Assembly (NCBI GenBank): GCA_024206335.1
Contig: JAAGZL010000122.1
Coordinates: forward strand, 1-40,119
Length of the DNA stretch: 40,119 bases
Reading direction: 5' to 3'
Origin: Gammaproteobacteria bacterium
Lineage (GTDB): Bacteria > Pseudomonadota > Gammaproteobacteria > Chromatiales > Chromatiaceae
Below the pieces are notes generated by a model. It did no database searches. It was not told the DNA's origin and saw only the letters and a program-made list of their open reading frames with translations. Positions 1 through 8,196 of this stretch are shown here, piece after piece (position 1 is the first letter of the stretch; each line of letters opens with the position of its first letter). The position numbers and the translations under genes are program-made.

Positions 1-2
1 AA

Positions 3-113
3 TGGAGAAAATTACGCGGTTTCAGTTACCTTGGTAAAGTAATTACTGGGATCAAATTTAAAGATGGTATTGAGGTGATAGCAAACAATCAGGTCGCCGC
101 TTGATTCAACTGG
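3..113 (+). CDS. 3' end of a probable IS256-family (mutator-type) transposase, cut by the window edge
   Basis: An open frame enters from the left edge and ends at TGA 111-113, giving about 36 residues that begin WRKLRGFSYLGKV and finish NNQVAA. The W-K-L-x-G ... F-x-D-G-I pattern resembles C-terminal tails of IS256-type transposases as I recall them. The following bases include TTGACAATAACTC (about 128-140), similar to what often lies just inside the end of such elements. Both points rest on memory of the family, not on an alignment. Whether the rest of the transposase is intact lies outside the window. It could instead be the end of an unrelated gene. Confidence 0.4.
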
Positions 114-182
114 CTAAACACCACTTTTGACAATAACTCGTCGTAATTTACGCAATGGTCTTAAATCATAAGGAGCCATCCT

Positions 183-755
183 ATGGCTATTTCACCCATT
201 ACCACTCCCACTACCACTGAGAAGCAGGGTGACCCTTTACCGGTTAGGAAGCTTAGTGCTTCATCTGAGCATAAACATGAGCTGAATGCCTCAATCATAA
301 CCGCTTCTGTTGAGGTAAGTGTCAGCACCGGCAATCGATCGCTGGCGATGCTTTTAAAGTCAGCTATTGAACATCTAAACGATGTGCTTGAGCCTGAATT
401 GGGTCCCAACGCTATTCAGACTGCCGTGGATGAAGGGCTGGATGTTAGTCCCGAGGCGACAGCGCAGCGTATTGTATCTCTCTCGACCGGATTCTTTGAG
501 GCCTTCAAGGCACAGCATCCAGGAGAGGATGAGGCGGTGGTGCTGGAGCGCTTTATGGAGACCATCGGGAGTGGAATTGAACAGGGTTTTAAAGAGGCCC
601 GGGAGATCCTGGGCGGCCTACAGGTGCTGGAGGGTGATATCGCTACCAATATCGATAACACCTATGATCTGGTGCAAGAGGGCCTTAAGGAGTTTTTCGA
701 GCGCATGTTAGATGCCATAAATGGGACGACGGCCCAGACAGAAGAGGTGGAATGA
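183..755 (+). CDS. DUF5610 domain protein
   Basis: A 190-residue soluble protein with no signal peptide or membrane segment. The start is supported by AAGGAG about 8 bases before ATG 183. Residues 1-30 are a low-complexity Ser/Thr/Pro leader. From residue 35 on the sequence matches the DUF5610 family as I know it, with stretches such as NASI..ASVEVS, LLKSAIE, GLDVSPEATAQRI and VSLSTGFFEAF, then an amphipathic helical tail. The molecular role of DUF5610 is not established; members are common in gammaproteobacteria and some occur near flagellar or surface functions. It stands alone, with a weak hairpin and T run about 75 bases after the stop. No function is inferred. Confidence 0.75.
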   Translation: MAISPITTPTTTEKQGDPLPVRKLSASSEHKHELNASIITASVEVSVSTGNRSLAMLLKSAIEHLNDVLEPELGPNAIQTAVDEGLDVSPEATAQRIVSLSTGFFEAFKAQHPGEDEAVVLERFMETIGSGIEQGFKEAREILGGLQVLEGDIATNIDNTYDLVQEGLKEFFERMLDAINGTTAQTEEVE

Positions 756-828
756 CACTTTTTGGGTCGTGTTGACTGGGAGTTACAGCCAATGTTGGCC
801 TGTGAGATGTGCTGAGGCTGATGTTAAT

Positions 829-859
829 GGCAGGGTAGCCAATATCTGCCTTTTTCCTT
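829..859 (+). terminator. weak rho-independent terminator after the DUF5610 gene
   Basis: GGCAG (829-833) pairs with CTGCC (846-850) around a 12-base loop and is followed by TTTTT and a T-rich tract. The five-pair stem is short, so this is a modest candidate. It separates the DUF5610 gene from the H-NOX operon. Confidence 0.4.
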
Positions 860-932
860 TAAGTTTGTCATTCATTCGGCCGATGGAAGTGTCTAGAGTA
901 AGAATGCTGTTATTAGTATTATCGGACTTATT

Positions 933-1761
933 ATGAAAGGTATTGTATTTACAGGATTTCTGGATTTTGTTGCTGAGCAGTTTTCACTGGATATGGTGGA
1001 TGACATCATAGATGCATCTGATTTGCCATCTGAGGGAGCTTATACTGCTGTAGGAACCTATGACTACCAGGAGATGGCGCAGCTTGTTTCTGCTTTGGGC
1101 AGAATTTCAGGGCTGCCGGTGGCTGATCTTGTGGCCTCTTTTGGCCAACATCTTTTTGGTATCTTTGTGAAGAATTACCCTGATTATATTGATGGTATTG
1201 ATTCTACATTTTCATTTTTACTGGCGGTGGAGAAAACGATCCATGTAGAGGTTTTCAAGTTATACCCGGACGCTGAATTGCCAAGATTTGAATATGAATT
1301 TCCCGAGTCAAACCACAAGCGTGTCTTTGATCTCGTGATGCGTTTTGGGACATCCAAGTCTCCAAAACGCACATCGATCTTCGACAACCTATTATTGCTC
1401 TGGCCGTCCCGGTCACTGGCACTACGCGATAACATCGCAAGCTCGTTACCGCTCCGTTGCCAGCTCCCGAATGACTGGACGCCGTGTTTGGATGCCTACT
1501 TTGCTTCCCCTCTGGCGCAAGGCACGCCGGGTTAGCAGTGCGGCCTCACGGCTACCAGAGTCTACCAGCCTTCACTTCGTTCTCCATGGCTGGCAGCGGA
1601 TGTTGATGATATATCACTCCAAACGTGCGTTGGGGGATCTGGCAGAGGGGTTGATAAGAGGATGCATCGATCACTTTGGTGATTCTATCACCATTCAACG
1701 AGAGGATATGCCACCAGGGGATGGGACTGCTGTCCGTTTTTTGCTTACCCGTGGTCAATAA
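933..1761 (+). pseudogene. H-NOX heme nitric-oxide/oxygen sensor gene, interrupted by a 277-bp insertion
   Basis: The first 129 residues, starting MKGIVFTGFLDF, follow the H-NOX fold. They contain the proximal heme ligand His104 in the IHVEVFKLYP motif. The frame then runs into foreign sequence and stops at 1535. The true C-terminus reappears in another frame from 1600 to 1761 (MLMIYHSKRALGDL, then an AEGLIRGCIDHFG-type stretch). It contains the family's YxSxR heme-propionate motif as Tyr-His-Ser-Lys-Arg. Removing 1322-1598 joins CAC AAG CG to G ATG and gives one 183-residue frame of normal family length, with the motif at residues 135-139. H-NOX proteins bind NO and control a partner kinase, here the next gene, 3 bases downstream. 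With the His and the YxSxR motif on separate frames, neither fragment should hold heme normally. Confidence 0.85.
1322..1598. mobile_element. 277-bp insertion of unidentified origin inside H-NOX, flanked by AGCG
   Basis: The inserted stretch lies between AGCG at 1318-1321 and AGCG at 1595-1598, so a 4-bp target duplication with a 273-bp element (1322-1594) fits. A 4-bp match can also be chance. Exact removal of 277 bp restores the H-NOX frame. Near its left end is a strong hairpin: 1340-1351 pairs with 1358-1370 (9 uninterrupted GC/AT pairs, one bulge, 3 more pairs; 6-base loop). I see no terminal inverted repeats and no convincing transposase frame. Possibilities are a non-autonomous element, a fragment of a larger element or a captured cassette. 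I cannot name the family. Confidence 0.6.
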
Positions 1762-1764
1762 GTA

Positions 1765-2703
1765 ATGGATGAGTTGCAGCGATTTGTGCGCCGCTGGGAG
1801 CGGGAACGCAAAGCCAGGGTAGAGGCAGAAACACTTCTAGAAGAGAAAAGTCGCGCCTTGTATCATGAGAAAGAGGAACAACTGGCTCTTATTGAAAGGT
1901 TGAAAGAGACGCAGAGTCAGCTTGCCCTGGCCAAGAAGTTGAAGCAGGCACAGAGCAAACTTGTACAATCTGAAAAGATGGCGTCTCTGGGTAGAATGGT
2001 GGCGGGTTTTGCCCATGAGATTAATACCCCTATTGGAGTTGCCGTTGGTGCAGCCTCCCATGGTAGTGATGCTGTAAAACAACTGTTCCGGCTACTGGAG
2101 CAGGATGAGGTGGCTGAAGAAGAGCTGGAAGATGGCTTGGCTACGATAGGACAGGCTGCTGAACTAACCCTGTCTAACCTGAATCGTGCTGCGGAACTGA
2201 TCAGGAGCTTCAAGCGTACCTCTGTTGATCAATCCTCAGAAAAATCCAGGGTTTTCAACTTTCAGGAACTTATTCAGGATGTTATCAATAGTCTGCACAA
2301 CACCTTTAAGCGTACCCAGATCGCTTTTGTCATAGAGTGTCCAGAGCAGTTGAATCTGGATGGAGCGCCAGGGGTTTATACCCAGGTTCTGACCAATCTG
2401 ATTATGAATAGTTTTATTCATGCATTTGCTCAAGGGACAGAGGCCGGAAACATAGGTATCAGAGTTCATGAGCCATCCGGTTCTAAGCTTGCCCTTGAAT
2501 ATTGGGATAATGGAGCAGGTATGGATGAGGAGACACAAGACCGGATATTTGAGCCGTTTTTTACTACAAATCGTGGTGATGGGGGCAGCGGGTTGGGTTT
2601 ATATATTTGTTATAATATAGTTACCACTCAGTTGGCAGGGAGCATAACCTGTAATAGTACTCCAGGAGATGGAGTACGCTTTTATATTGAGCATGAGATT
2701 TAA
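1765..2703 (+). CDS. H-NOX-associated sensor histidine kinase (HnoK-like), cytoplasmic
   Basis: A 312-residue soluble kinase with no membrane segment. Residues 1-70 form a charged coiled coil. The dimerisation/phosphoacceptor region has the H box FAHEINTPIG (His near residue 89). The ATPase domain has the N box NLIMNSFIHAF, G1 DNGAGMDEE, the F box FEPFFTT and G2 GGSGLGLYI. These are the motifs of an active HK. The ATG lies 3 bases after the H-NOX stop, the usual H-NOX/kinase coupling. In Shewanella- and Vibrio-type systems the NO-bound H-NOX inhibits this kinase, which phosphorylates an HD-GYP regulator. The kinase frame is intact while both partner genes are broken, so it may be unregulated or on its way to loss. 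Confidence 0.88.
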   Translation: MDELQRFVRRWERERKARVEAETLLEEKSRALYHEKEEQLALIERLKETQSQLALAKKLKQAQSKLVQSEKMASLGRMVAGFAHEINTPIGVAVGAASHGSDAVKQLFRLLEQDEVAEEELEDGLATIGQAAELTLSNLNRAAELIRSFKRTSVDQSSEKSRVFNFQELIQDVINSLHNTFKRTQIAFVIECPEQLNLDGAPGVYTQVLTNLIMNSFIHAFAQGTEAGNIGIRVHEPSGSKLALEYWDNGAGMDEETQDRIFEPFFTTNRGDGGSGLGLYICYNIVTTQLAGSITCNSTPGDGVRFYIEHEI

Positions 2704-2713
2704 CCGGGGTGTA

Positions 2714-4253
2714 ATGAAACTAATCAGAAAAAAAGGGTCAATAAAAAAGAAACCCCCAGAGGATAAGGTCAGTGAACATCGTCTACCCCCATGGAAGCTC
2801 CTGCTGGTGGATGATGAAGACGATATCCACCGAATTACCGAGTTGAATCTTAAGGGTTTTCAATATGCAGGGCGTGGACTTAGCTTGATCAAGGCCCATA
2901 GCGCCAGTGAGGCGCGCTCGATCCTGGGAAATGAGGATGATATTGCAGTGGCCCTGATCGACGTGGTTATGGAGAACGATGAGGCCGGTTTGGAGCTGGT
3001 GAAATATATCCGGGAAGATCTGGATTACCAACTCATACGCCTGTTTATTCGCACTGGGCAACCGGGTATGGCGCCAGAGCGATTTGTAATTGATCATTAT
3101 GATATCGATGGATATAGCGAGAAAACTGAACTGACAGCCCAGCGACTCTATACCATGGTTCGTTCTGCATTGAAGTCGTACCGCGATATAAAGACCATTG
3201 ATATGAATCGTGAGGGGTTGGCCTATGTATTGGAGGCCACCGATGAACTATATACCACGGAGATACAATCTTTAGGCAAGTTTTTTCAGGGTGTTCTCAC
3301 CCAGATAATTGGTCTTTTTCATCTGGGCGAAAGTGGTTTGCTGTCCACTGTTGGTGGCATGATTACAACCATTGATGGGGAGGATGTCTCCATTCAGGCC
3401 AGAACCGGAGCATTTGCCGCAGATGATCAAAACCAGTATCGGATTCAGAAAATCAATAAGATCTGCTGTAACTGGTTACTTCACCACACAGAACTGGTTG
3501 GTTTGAGAAAAGATTCCATGGTGATACCGCTGGAGATTGAATCTTCCCCTATCGGCTTTGTATACCTGGAAAATACCCAGAGTCTGACTGCGGATGAGCG
3601 GGATATTATTCGGGTCATGGTTAATCAAAGTATCAGTGCCTTGGATAATTTGCGTCTACACATCGAACTTAGTACTTCCTATGATCGGGCAATCGATACC
3701 CTGGCCCTTGTGGCTGAGTTTAAAGACTCCACCACTGGTGAACATAATTAATCGGTTGGCCCACTATACTGAGCTATTGGCTGAAGAGATGGGGCTTTCT
3801 GCTGATGAGGTTGAGGAGCTCTCCAAGGCCAGTCGCCTGCATGATGTGGGTAAGGTGGGTATTCCCGACTCCATTTTGAAAAAAGATGGAAAACTCTCGG
3901 TGGAAGAGTTTGAGGTGATAAAAACGCATACGGAAATTGGTAATTCTATTCTTGCTCACAATGAGTGGTTGACCCTTGCCAGAGAGATCGCTCTCACCCA
4001 TCACGAAAGATGGGATGGAAGTGGCTATCCAAATGGATTGGCTGGTGAGGGAATTCCTTTAACCACCAGGATCGTTTCAGTTGTGGATGTGTTCGATGCC
4101 CTGATAAATGCCAGGCCATATAAACCTGCCTGGGAGATGAGCAAGGCATTGGCATACCTGGAGGATGAGAAGGGGAAGAGCTTCGATGCTGAGGTGGTGG
4201 ATGCCTTTCTAAGGATCTGTTCTCGGGGGGAGATTAAGCAGGTAAGCATATAA
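2714..4253 (+). pseudogene. Response regulator with DUF3369 and HD-GYP domains (HnoB-like c-di-GMP phosphodiesterase), frameshifted
   Basis: The start ATG 2714 lies 10 bases after the kinase stop; an earlier in-frame ATG at 2669 overlaps the kinase and is less likely. The order is receiver domain (LLLVDDEDD, phosphoacceptor Asp in LIDVVMEND, Lys in YSEKTEL), then DUF3369, then HD-GYP. Frame 1 stops at 3751 just after DSTTGEHN. The HD-GYP continues in the next frame from ATT 3747 as INRLAHYTELLAEE, with HDVGKVGIPD and HHERWDGSGYP present. Deleting one A at 3746/3747 gives GEHINRLAHY, the expected motif, and one 512-residue protein. The family hydrolyses cyclic-di-GMP. As written the protein ends before its catalytic residues. 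A sequencing error at this single base is possible. Confidence 0.85.
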
Positions 4254-4558
4254 ATCGGTCCAATTAGCTGGTGTCTGTAGACTGCAGTGGTTTCTGATGT
4301 ATTAGCTTTAATCGCACTTTTTTGGGTAGGGATATTCTAAAATGTTTCGCGATAGCGGCACTATCGAGTGAAGAGTATTACACCATGAATGGTGCGCTTT
4401 TGGCGGTCATCTACATGAACATGAGTTGGGGGTGTAAGCATGGAGCGGTAAGCTTGTAACTCCCTAGAATAACAATTTCATGGCGTTCGTTGTGCCTTGC
4501 GCAGCACTATCCCAAGCACACATTTTGTGGTGTTGAACCTAGGATTCTAAAACAATCA
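4254..4558. other. Gene-free 305-bp stretch
   Basis: No coding frame with family similarity is visible on either strand. It lies between the HD-GYP gene and the DUF523 gene. An in-frame TTG at 4490 could lengthen the DUF523 protein by 23 residues, but these do not look like family sequence. No clear terminator or promoter is seen. Confidence 0.5.
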
Positions 4559-5284
4559 ATGTTGCAGGATAGATGGAAGGACGAGCAGGGTAGGGTTACG
4601 GTAGGTATTAGCAGTTGCCTGCTGGGGGAGGAAGTTAGGTATGATGGTGGGCATAAATATAATCAAATTATTGTAGATACCCTTAGTGAGTACTTTAGAT
4701 TTGTCCCTTTCTGCCCAGAGGTGGACATTGGGCTGGGTATTCCCAGGGAACCGATTCAACTGATCGACGATGGAGATACAACCAGATGTGTTGGTACCAA
4801 AACCACCAGTCTGGATGTGACTGAAAGACTTTCAAGCAGTGCGGATAGTCAGAAGGAGTGGCAGAAGGATATATTTGGCTATATCTTGAAGAAGGGCTCT
4901 CCCAGCTGTGGTATGGAACAGGTGAAGCTGCTTCAGGATGGTCGAGTCGAGCGATTTGGTGTAGGTGTTTATGCCAACCGGATGATGCAGAACTTTCCCC
5001 TGCTGCCGGTGGTGGAGGAAGGGCATCTGGGAGACACAGCTCTCCGGGAGAGCTTCATCCAGCGGGTATTTGTCTATCGGCGCTGGGAGCAACTATGTCA
5101 GTCTGGTCTATCCTGGGCCAGTCTCGCCGGTTTTCATACCCTTCACCAGCCGATCCTTATGAGCCATGACCAAGCGGTGACCCTTAGTATAGGTTATGAA
5201 CTGTCAGAGTCTGCAGTCACGGATGTCGATGTGTATGCGGCCGGATATATCACACGTGTGATGTCTATACTCAAGAACCCCTGA
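4559..5284 (+). CDS. DUF523 (TudS-like) protein with truncated DUF1722 tail
   Basis: From ATG 4559 the protein has 241 residues. Residues 11-160 are DUF523, with three conserved cysteines: Cys20 in SSCLLGEEVRYDG, Cys52 in FCPEVDIGLGIPREP and Cys117 in KKGSPSCGM. In characterised DUF523 proteins (TudS) these hold a [4Fe-4S] cluster used in thiouracil desulfuration. Residues 165-240 are the start of DUF1722 (RESFIQRVFVYRRW ... YAAGYITRVMSILK). The frame then stops after KNP, where relatives continue with a KPATRxNHVNVL-like segment and roughly 75 more residues. None of the other frames downstream carries that segment, so the end is lost by deletion or replacement rather than by one frameshift. 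The DUF523 domain may still work. There is no strong ribosome site. Confidence 0.75.
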   Translation: MLQDRWKDEQGRVTVGISSCLLGEEVRYDGGHKYNQIIVDTLSEYFRFVPFCPEVDIGLGIPREPIQLIDDGDTTRCVGTKTTSLDVTERLSSSADSQKEWQKDIFGYILKKGSPSCGMEQVKLLQDGRVERFGVGVYANRMMQNFPLLPVVEEGHLGDTALRESFIQRVFVYRRWEQLCQSGLSWASLAGFHTLHQPILMSHDQAVTLSIGYELSESAVTDVDVYAAGYITRVMSILKNP

Positions 5285-5998
5285 TTGCTCCGCTGCCTGG
5301 CCGGGACTGTGTCCAAGCGGTAATGTTGCAAGATGTTGCGTACAGAATGAATATGCATAGCTATGTAGTAAGCAGTACAGCGTAGCCTGCTGGATGCATA
5401 TCCACACCTGTACCCACTCTGGTCTTGCCTCCATTACACCTTTCGCAGTAGATAAGCCCTGATCTAATACTAATGAAGTATGTAATAATTTTAATAGTTG
5501 CTATTAAAAATACCTATAGATGGCCTCTGTGCCACGTCTGACAACTAGTCAACTCATACTTATGAACACTATGTTAATAAATAGTCTGCGTATGGTTTTG
5601 TTTCTATGTGACCGGTTGTGTCTCTTTAGCTACAGGTGAAAGTGGGTGCTACTCGGAGTTAACTATCGGTTATTGTTGCAGTTAATCACGGTGGAAATAT
5701 TAGTGGCATATTTCGCTGGCAACATAGCATCAGATAATAGTTGAGGGTTGTCCGGCTGATTCTATTTATGTCTTGCGTATGGGTGGCTTAATACTTAATA
5801 CTGATTATTGGCCTATTAAATAAGTAAATATTAATGTGCGTTTCTGCCATGTTGTTGTGATATAAGTATAAGGATGCGGAATCAGAACAATGGCGCTGAT
5901 GTGGCGTACCTGGGTATACCACTCTGGCCTGGTGGTCCGTTGGGGATTGACGTTGGTAGTGGCAGTTAAATCAATTATAAATATCTGGAGGGTAGTCT
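5285..5998. other. Gene-free 714-bp region upstream of the symporter operon
   Basis: No frame here resembles a protein family. The first part occupies the place of the missing DUF1722 end and may be degraded sequence. A short perfect palindrome (5489-5509, arms TTTTAATAG and CTATTAAAA) lies in an AT-rich stretch. The rest should hold the promoter of the DUF4212/symporter genes. I could not fix a convincing -35/-10 pair or a sigma-54 site by eye. Confidence 0.5.
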
Positions 5999-6262
5999 AT
6001 GAGTACGCAAGACTTGTCTGGTGAGGCCTATTGGAAGGCCAATATCCGGCTGGTAACTATTTGCTTAGTTATCTGGGCCGTATGTTCGTACGGTTTCGGT
6101 ATTATTCTTCGCCCGGTATTGGATGCTATTCCTGTAGGCGGCGTAGGTCTCGGTTTTTGGTTTGCACAACAGGGATCAATGATCGTTTTCCTGGTATTAG
6201 TTTTTTACTATGCCTCTCAAATGAACAAGTTGGATCGTCAGTTTGACGTCCACGAAGACTGA
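5999..6262 (+). CDS. DUF4212 small membrane subunit of a sodium:solute symporter
   Basis: An 87-residue inner-membrane protein with two hydrophobic helices (about residues 17-40 and 52-75) joined by a short loop. It begins MSTQDLSGEAYWKAN, and the YW..N start followed by IR/L and VWA is the usual DUF4212 pattern. GGAGGG lies about 8 bases before ATG 5999. DUF4212 proteins are encoded just upstream of VC_2705-family sodium:solute symporters, here 15 bases ahead, and are thought to be an accessory subunit of that transporter. The substrate is unknown; acetate or other short organic acids are common guesses from ActP similarity. Confidence 0.9.
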   Translation: MSTQDLSGEAYWKANIRLVTICLVIWAVCSYGFGIILRPVLDAIPVGGVGLGFWFAQQGSMIVFLVLVFYYASQMNKLDRQFDVHED

Positions 6263-6277
6263 TAAGGGGTAGCCTTC

Positions 6278-8056
6278 ATGGATCTTCAAACACTGACGTA
6301 TATCGTCGTAGGCTTTACTTTTACTTTATATATAGGTATTGCCATCTGGGCTCGTGCTGGAACCACGAGTGAATTCTATGCTGCAGGTCGCGGCGTTCAC
6401 CCTGTAGCCAATGGTATGGCGACCGCCGCTGACTGGATGTCAGCTGCATCATTCATCTCCATGGCCGGTCTTATCGCGTTCAAGGGCTATGATGCCTCTC
6501 TGTTCCTGATGGGCTGGACCGGTGGTTATGTGCTGCTGGCCATGCTGCTGGCACCATATCTGCGTAAGTTCGGTAAGTTTACCGTGCCTGAGTTCATTGG
6601 TGATCGTTACTACTCCCAGACTGCCCGTCTGGTAGCCGTTATCTGCCTGATCGTAGCCTCTATTACCTACGTAATCGGACAGATGAAGGGCATCGGTGTA
6701 GCATTCTCACGTTTCCTGGAGCTGGATTATGAGACCGGTCTCTATGTCGGTATGGCGATCGTATTCTTCTACGCCGTACTCGGTGGTATGAAGGGTGTTA
6801 CCTACACCCAGATTGCCCAGTACTGTGTGCTGATCTTTGCCTACACCGTTCCTGCAATCTTCATCTCCATGAACCTGACCGGTAACCCTATTCCACAGCT
6901 GGGTCTGTTTAGCAACACGGTGGCAGATGGTACTCCGCTACTGGTGAAACTGGATCAAGTCGTCATGGATCTGGGTTTTGCCCAGTACACGGCGCAGAAG
7001 GGCGGCACGCTGAATATGGTGCTATACACCTTCTCGCTGATGATCGGTACTGCTGGTCTGCCACACGTGATCATCCGTTTCTTTACCGTACCTAAGGTAA
7101 AGGATGCTCGTAGCTCCGCTGGTTGGGCCCTGGTATTCATCGCCATCCTGTACACCACCGCTCCTGCGGTTGGCTCCATGGCTCGCCTGAATCTGACCAA
7201 TACCATTCAGACCGGTCCGGTGGGTGAGGTTTCTGCCAACTTGGAGTATGAGAAGCGTCCACAGTGGTTTAAGAACTGGGAAAAAACCGGTCTCCTGAAG
7301 TACGAGGACAAGAATGGCGACGGTCGTATCCAGTACTACAACGACAAGAACAAGGATTTCGCAGCCAAGGCTGAGTCGTTTGGTTGGAAGGGCAACGAGA
7401 TGACCAAGGTTGACCGTGACATCATGGTTCTGGCCAATCCTGAAATCGCCAAACTGCCTAACTGGGTTATCGCTCTGGTAGCTGCCGGTGGTCTGGCCGC
7501 TGCGCTGTCTACCGCCGCTGGTCTGTTGCTGGCCATCTCCACCTCTATCTCCCATGACCTGCTCAAGAGTATGTTCATGAAGGGTATTTCGGAGAAGAAC
7601 GAGCTGTTGGCGGCACGTATCTCCATGGCAGGTGCTATCGCAGTGGCGGGTTATCTGGGTCTGCATCCACCAGGGTTCGCGGCGCAAACCGTTGCGTTGG
7701 CCTTTGGTCTGGCTGCATCCTCGATCTTCCCTGCCTTGATGATGGGTATCTTCAACAAGCGGGTGAATAACACCGGTGCCGTGACTGGTATGTTGGTTGG
7801 TCTGGGTTCCACCCTGCTGTATATCTTCACCTACAAGGGTTGGTTCTTCCTGCCAGGTACCAATATGTTGCCTAACACGACTGCAAATCACCTGTTCGGT
7901 ATATCCCCTGAGGCCTTCGGTGCCATAGGTGCAATGCTGAACTTTGCATCAGCAACCATCGTGTCCAAGATGACAGCGCCTCCTCCAGAGCATATCCAGC
8001 ATCTGGTAGAGGATATCCGTATCCCTAAGGGATCCGGTACTGCTGTAGATCATTAA
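6278..8056 (+). CDS. Sodium:solute symporter, VC_2705 / ActP-like (SSS family)
   Basis: A 592-residue polytopic inner-membrane protein with about 13 hydrophobic segments. The N-terminal AAGRGVHPVANGMATAADWMS region and the KFTVPEFIGDRY segment are SSS-family hallmarks seen in acetate/propionate carriers of the ActP type. A hydrophilic insertion of about 75 residues (about 320-395) carries an EF-hand-like loop, Asp344-Lys-Asn-Gly-Asp-Gly-Arg-Ile351. This suggests Ca2+ binding and is typical of this subfamily as far as I recall. It couples Na+ entry to uptake of an organic solute. A strong terminator follows, separating it from the CBS-DUF294 gene usually found beside it. Substrate: probably acetate or a similar monocarboxylate, inferred only. 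Confidence 0.9.
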   Translation: MDLQTLTYIVVGFTFTLYIGIAIWARAGTTSEFYAAGRGVHPVANGMATAADWMSAASFISMAGLIAFKGYDASLFLMGWTGGYVLLAMLLAPYLRKFGKFTVPEFIGDRYYSQTARLVAVICLIVASITYVIGQMKGIGVAFSRFLELDYETGLYVGMAIVFFYAVLGGMKGVTYTQIAQYCVLIFAYTVPAIFISMNLTGNPIPQLGLFSNTVADGTPLLVKLDQVVMDLGFAQYTAQKGGTLNMVLYTFSLMIGTAGLPHVIIRFFTVPKVKDARSSAGWALVFIAILYTTAPAVGSMARLNLTNTIQTGPVGEVSANLEYEKRPQWFKNWEKTGLLKYEDKNGDGRIQYYNDKNKDFAAKAESFGWKGNEMTKVDRDIMVLANPEIAKLPNWVIALVAAGGLAAALSTAAGLLLAISTSISHDLLKSMFMKGISEKNELLAARISMAGAIAVAGYLGLHPPGFAAQTVALAFGLAASSIFPALMMGIFNKRVNNTGAVTGMLVGLGSTLLYIFTYKGWFFLPGTNMLPNTTANHLFGISPEAFGAIGAMLNFASATIVSKMTAPPPEHIQHLVEDIRIPKGSGTAVDH

Positions 8057-8084
8057 GTTAGCCGCTTAATGTAGTGTAGAATGA

Positions 8085-8114
8085 GGGATCCCGGATTATC
8101 GGGATCCCTTTTTT
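8085..8114 (+). terminator. Strong rho-independent terminator after the symporter
   Basis: A perfect 9-bp GC-rich stem (8085-8093 with 8100-8108), a 6-base loop and TTTTTT at 8109-8114. It lies 28 bases after the symporter stop and should end the DUF4212-symporter transcript before the CBS-DUF294 gene. Confidence 0.92.
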
Positions 8115-8196
8115 CTTGTATGAGACTCTCTGGCTGTAGTTAGGTCCGGAATGAATGAAATAATGGGCTTCATTAGGCAGATATTTAGGAACTTAG

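Noticed and set aside
1345-1761. 138-codon frame through the insertion into the H-NOX end, as a separate gene
   Set aside because: Only its last 54 codons look like protein, and these are the displaced H-NOX C-terminus; the first part is insertion sequence.
3700-3800. Programmed frameshift in the HD-GYP gene
   Set aside because: No slippery heptamer or downstream structure is evident at CATAATTAAT; a mutation or read error is simpler.
5204-5434. 76-codon minus-strand frame in the gap after the DUF523 gene
   Set aside because: Overlaps the DUF523 end, no ribosome site, no family likeness; not enough to call a gene.
7022-7891. 289-codon open frame on the minus strand
   Set aside because: It lies entirely inside the symporter gene, has a Gln/Thr/His-rich composition typical of an antisense shadow, and has no ribosome site.
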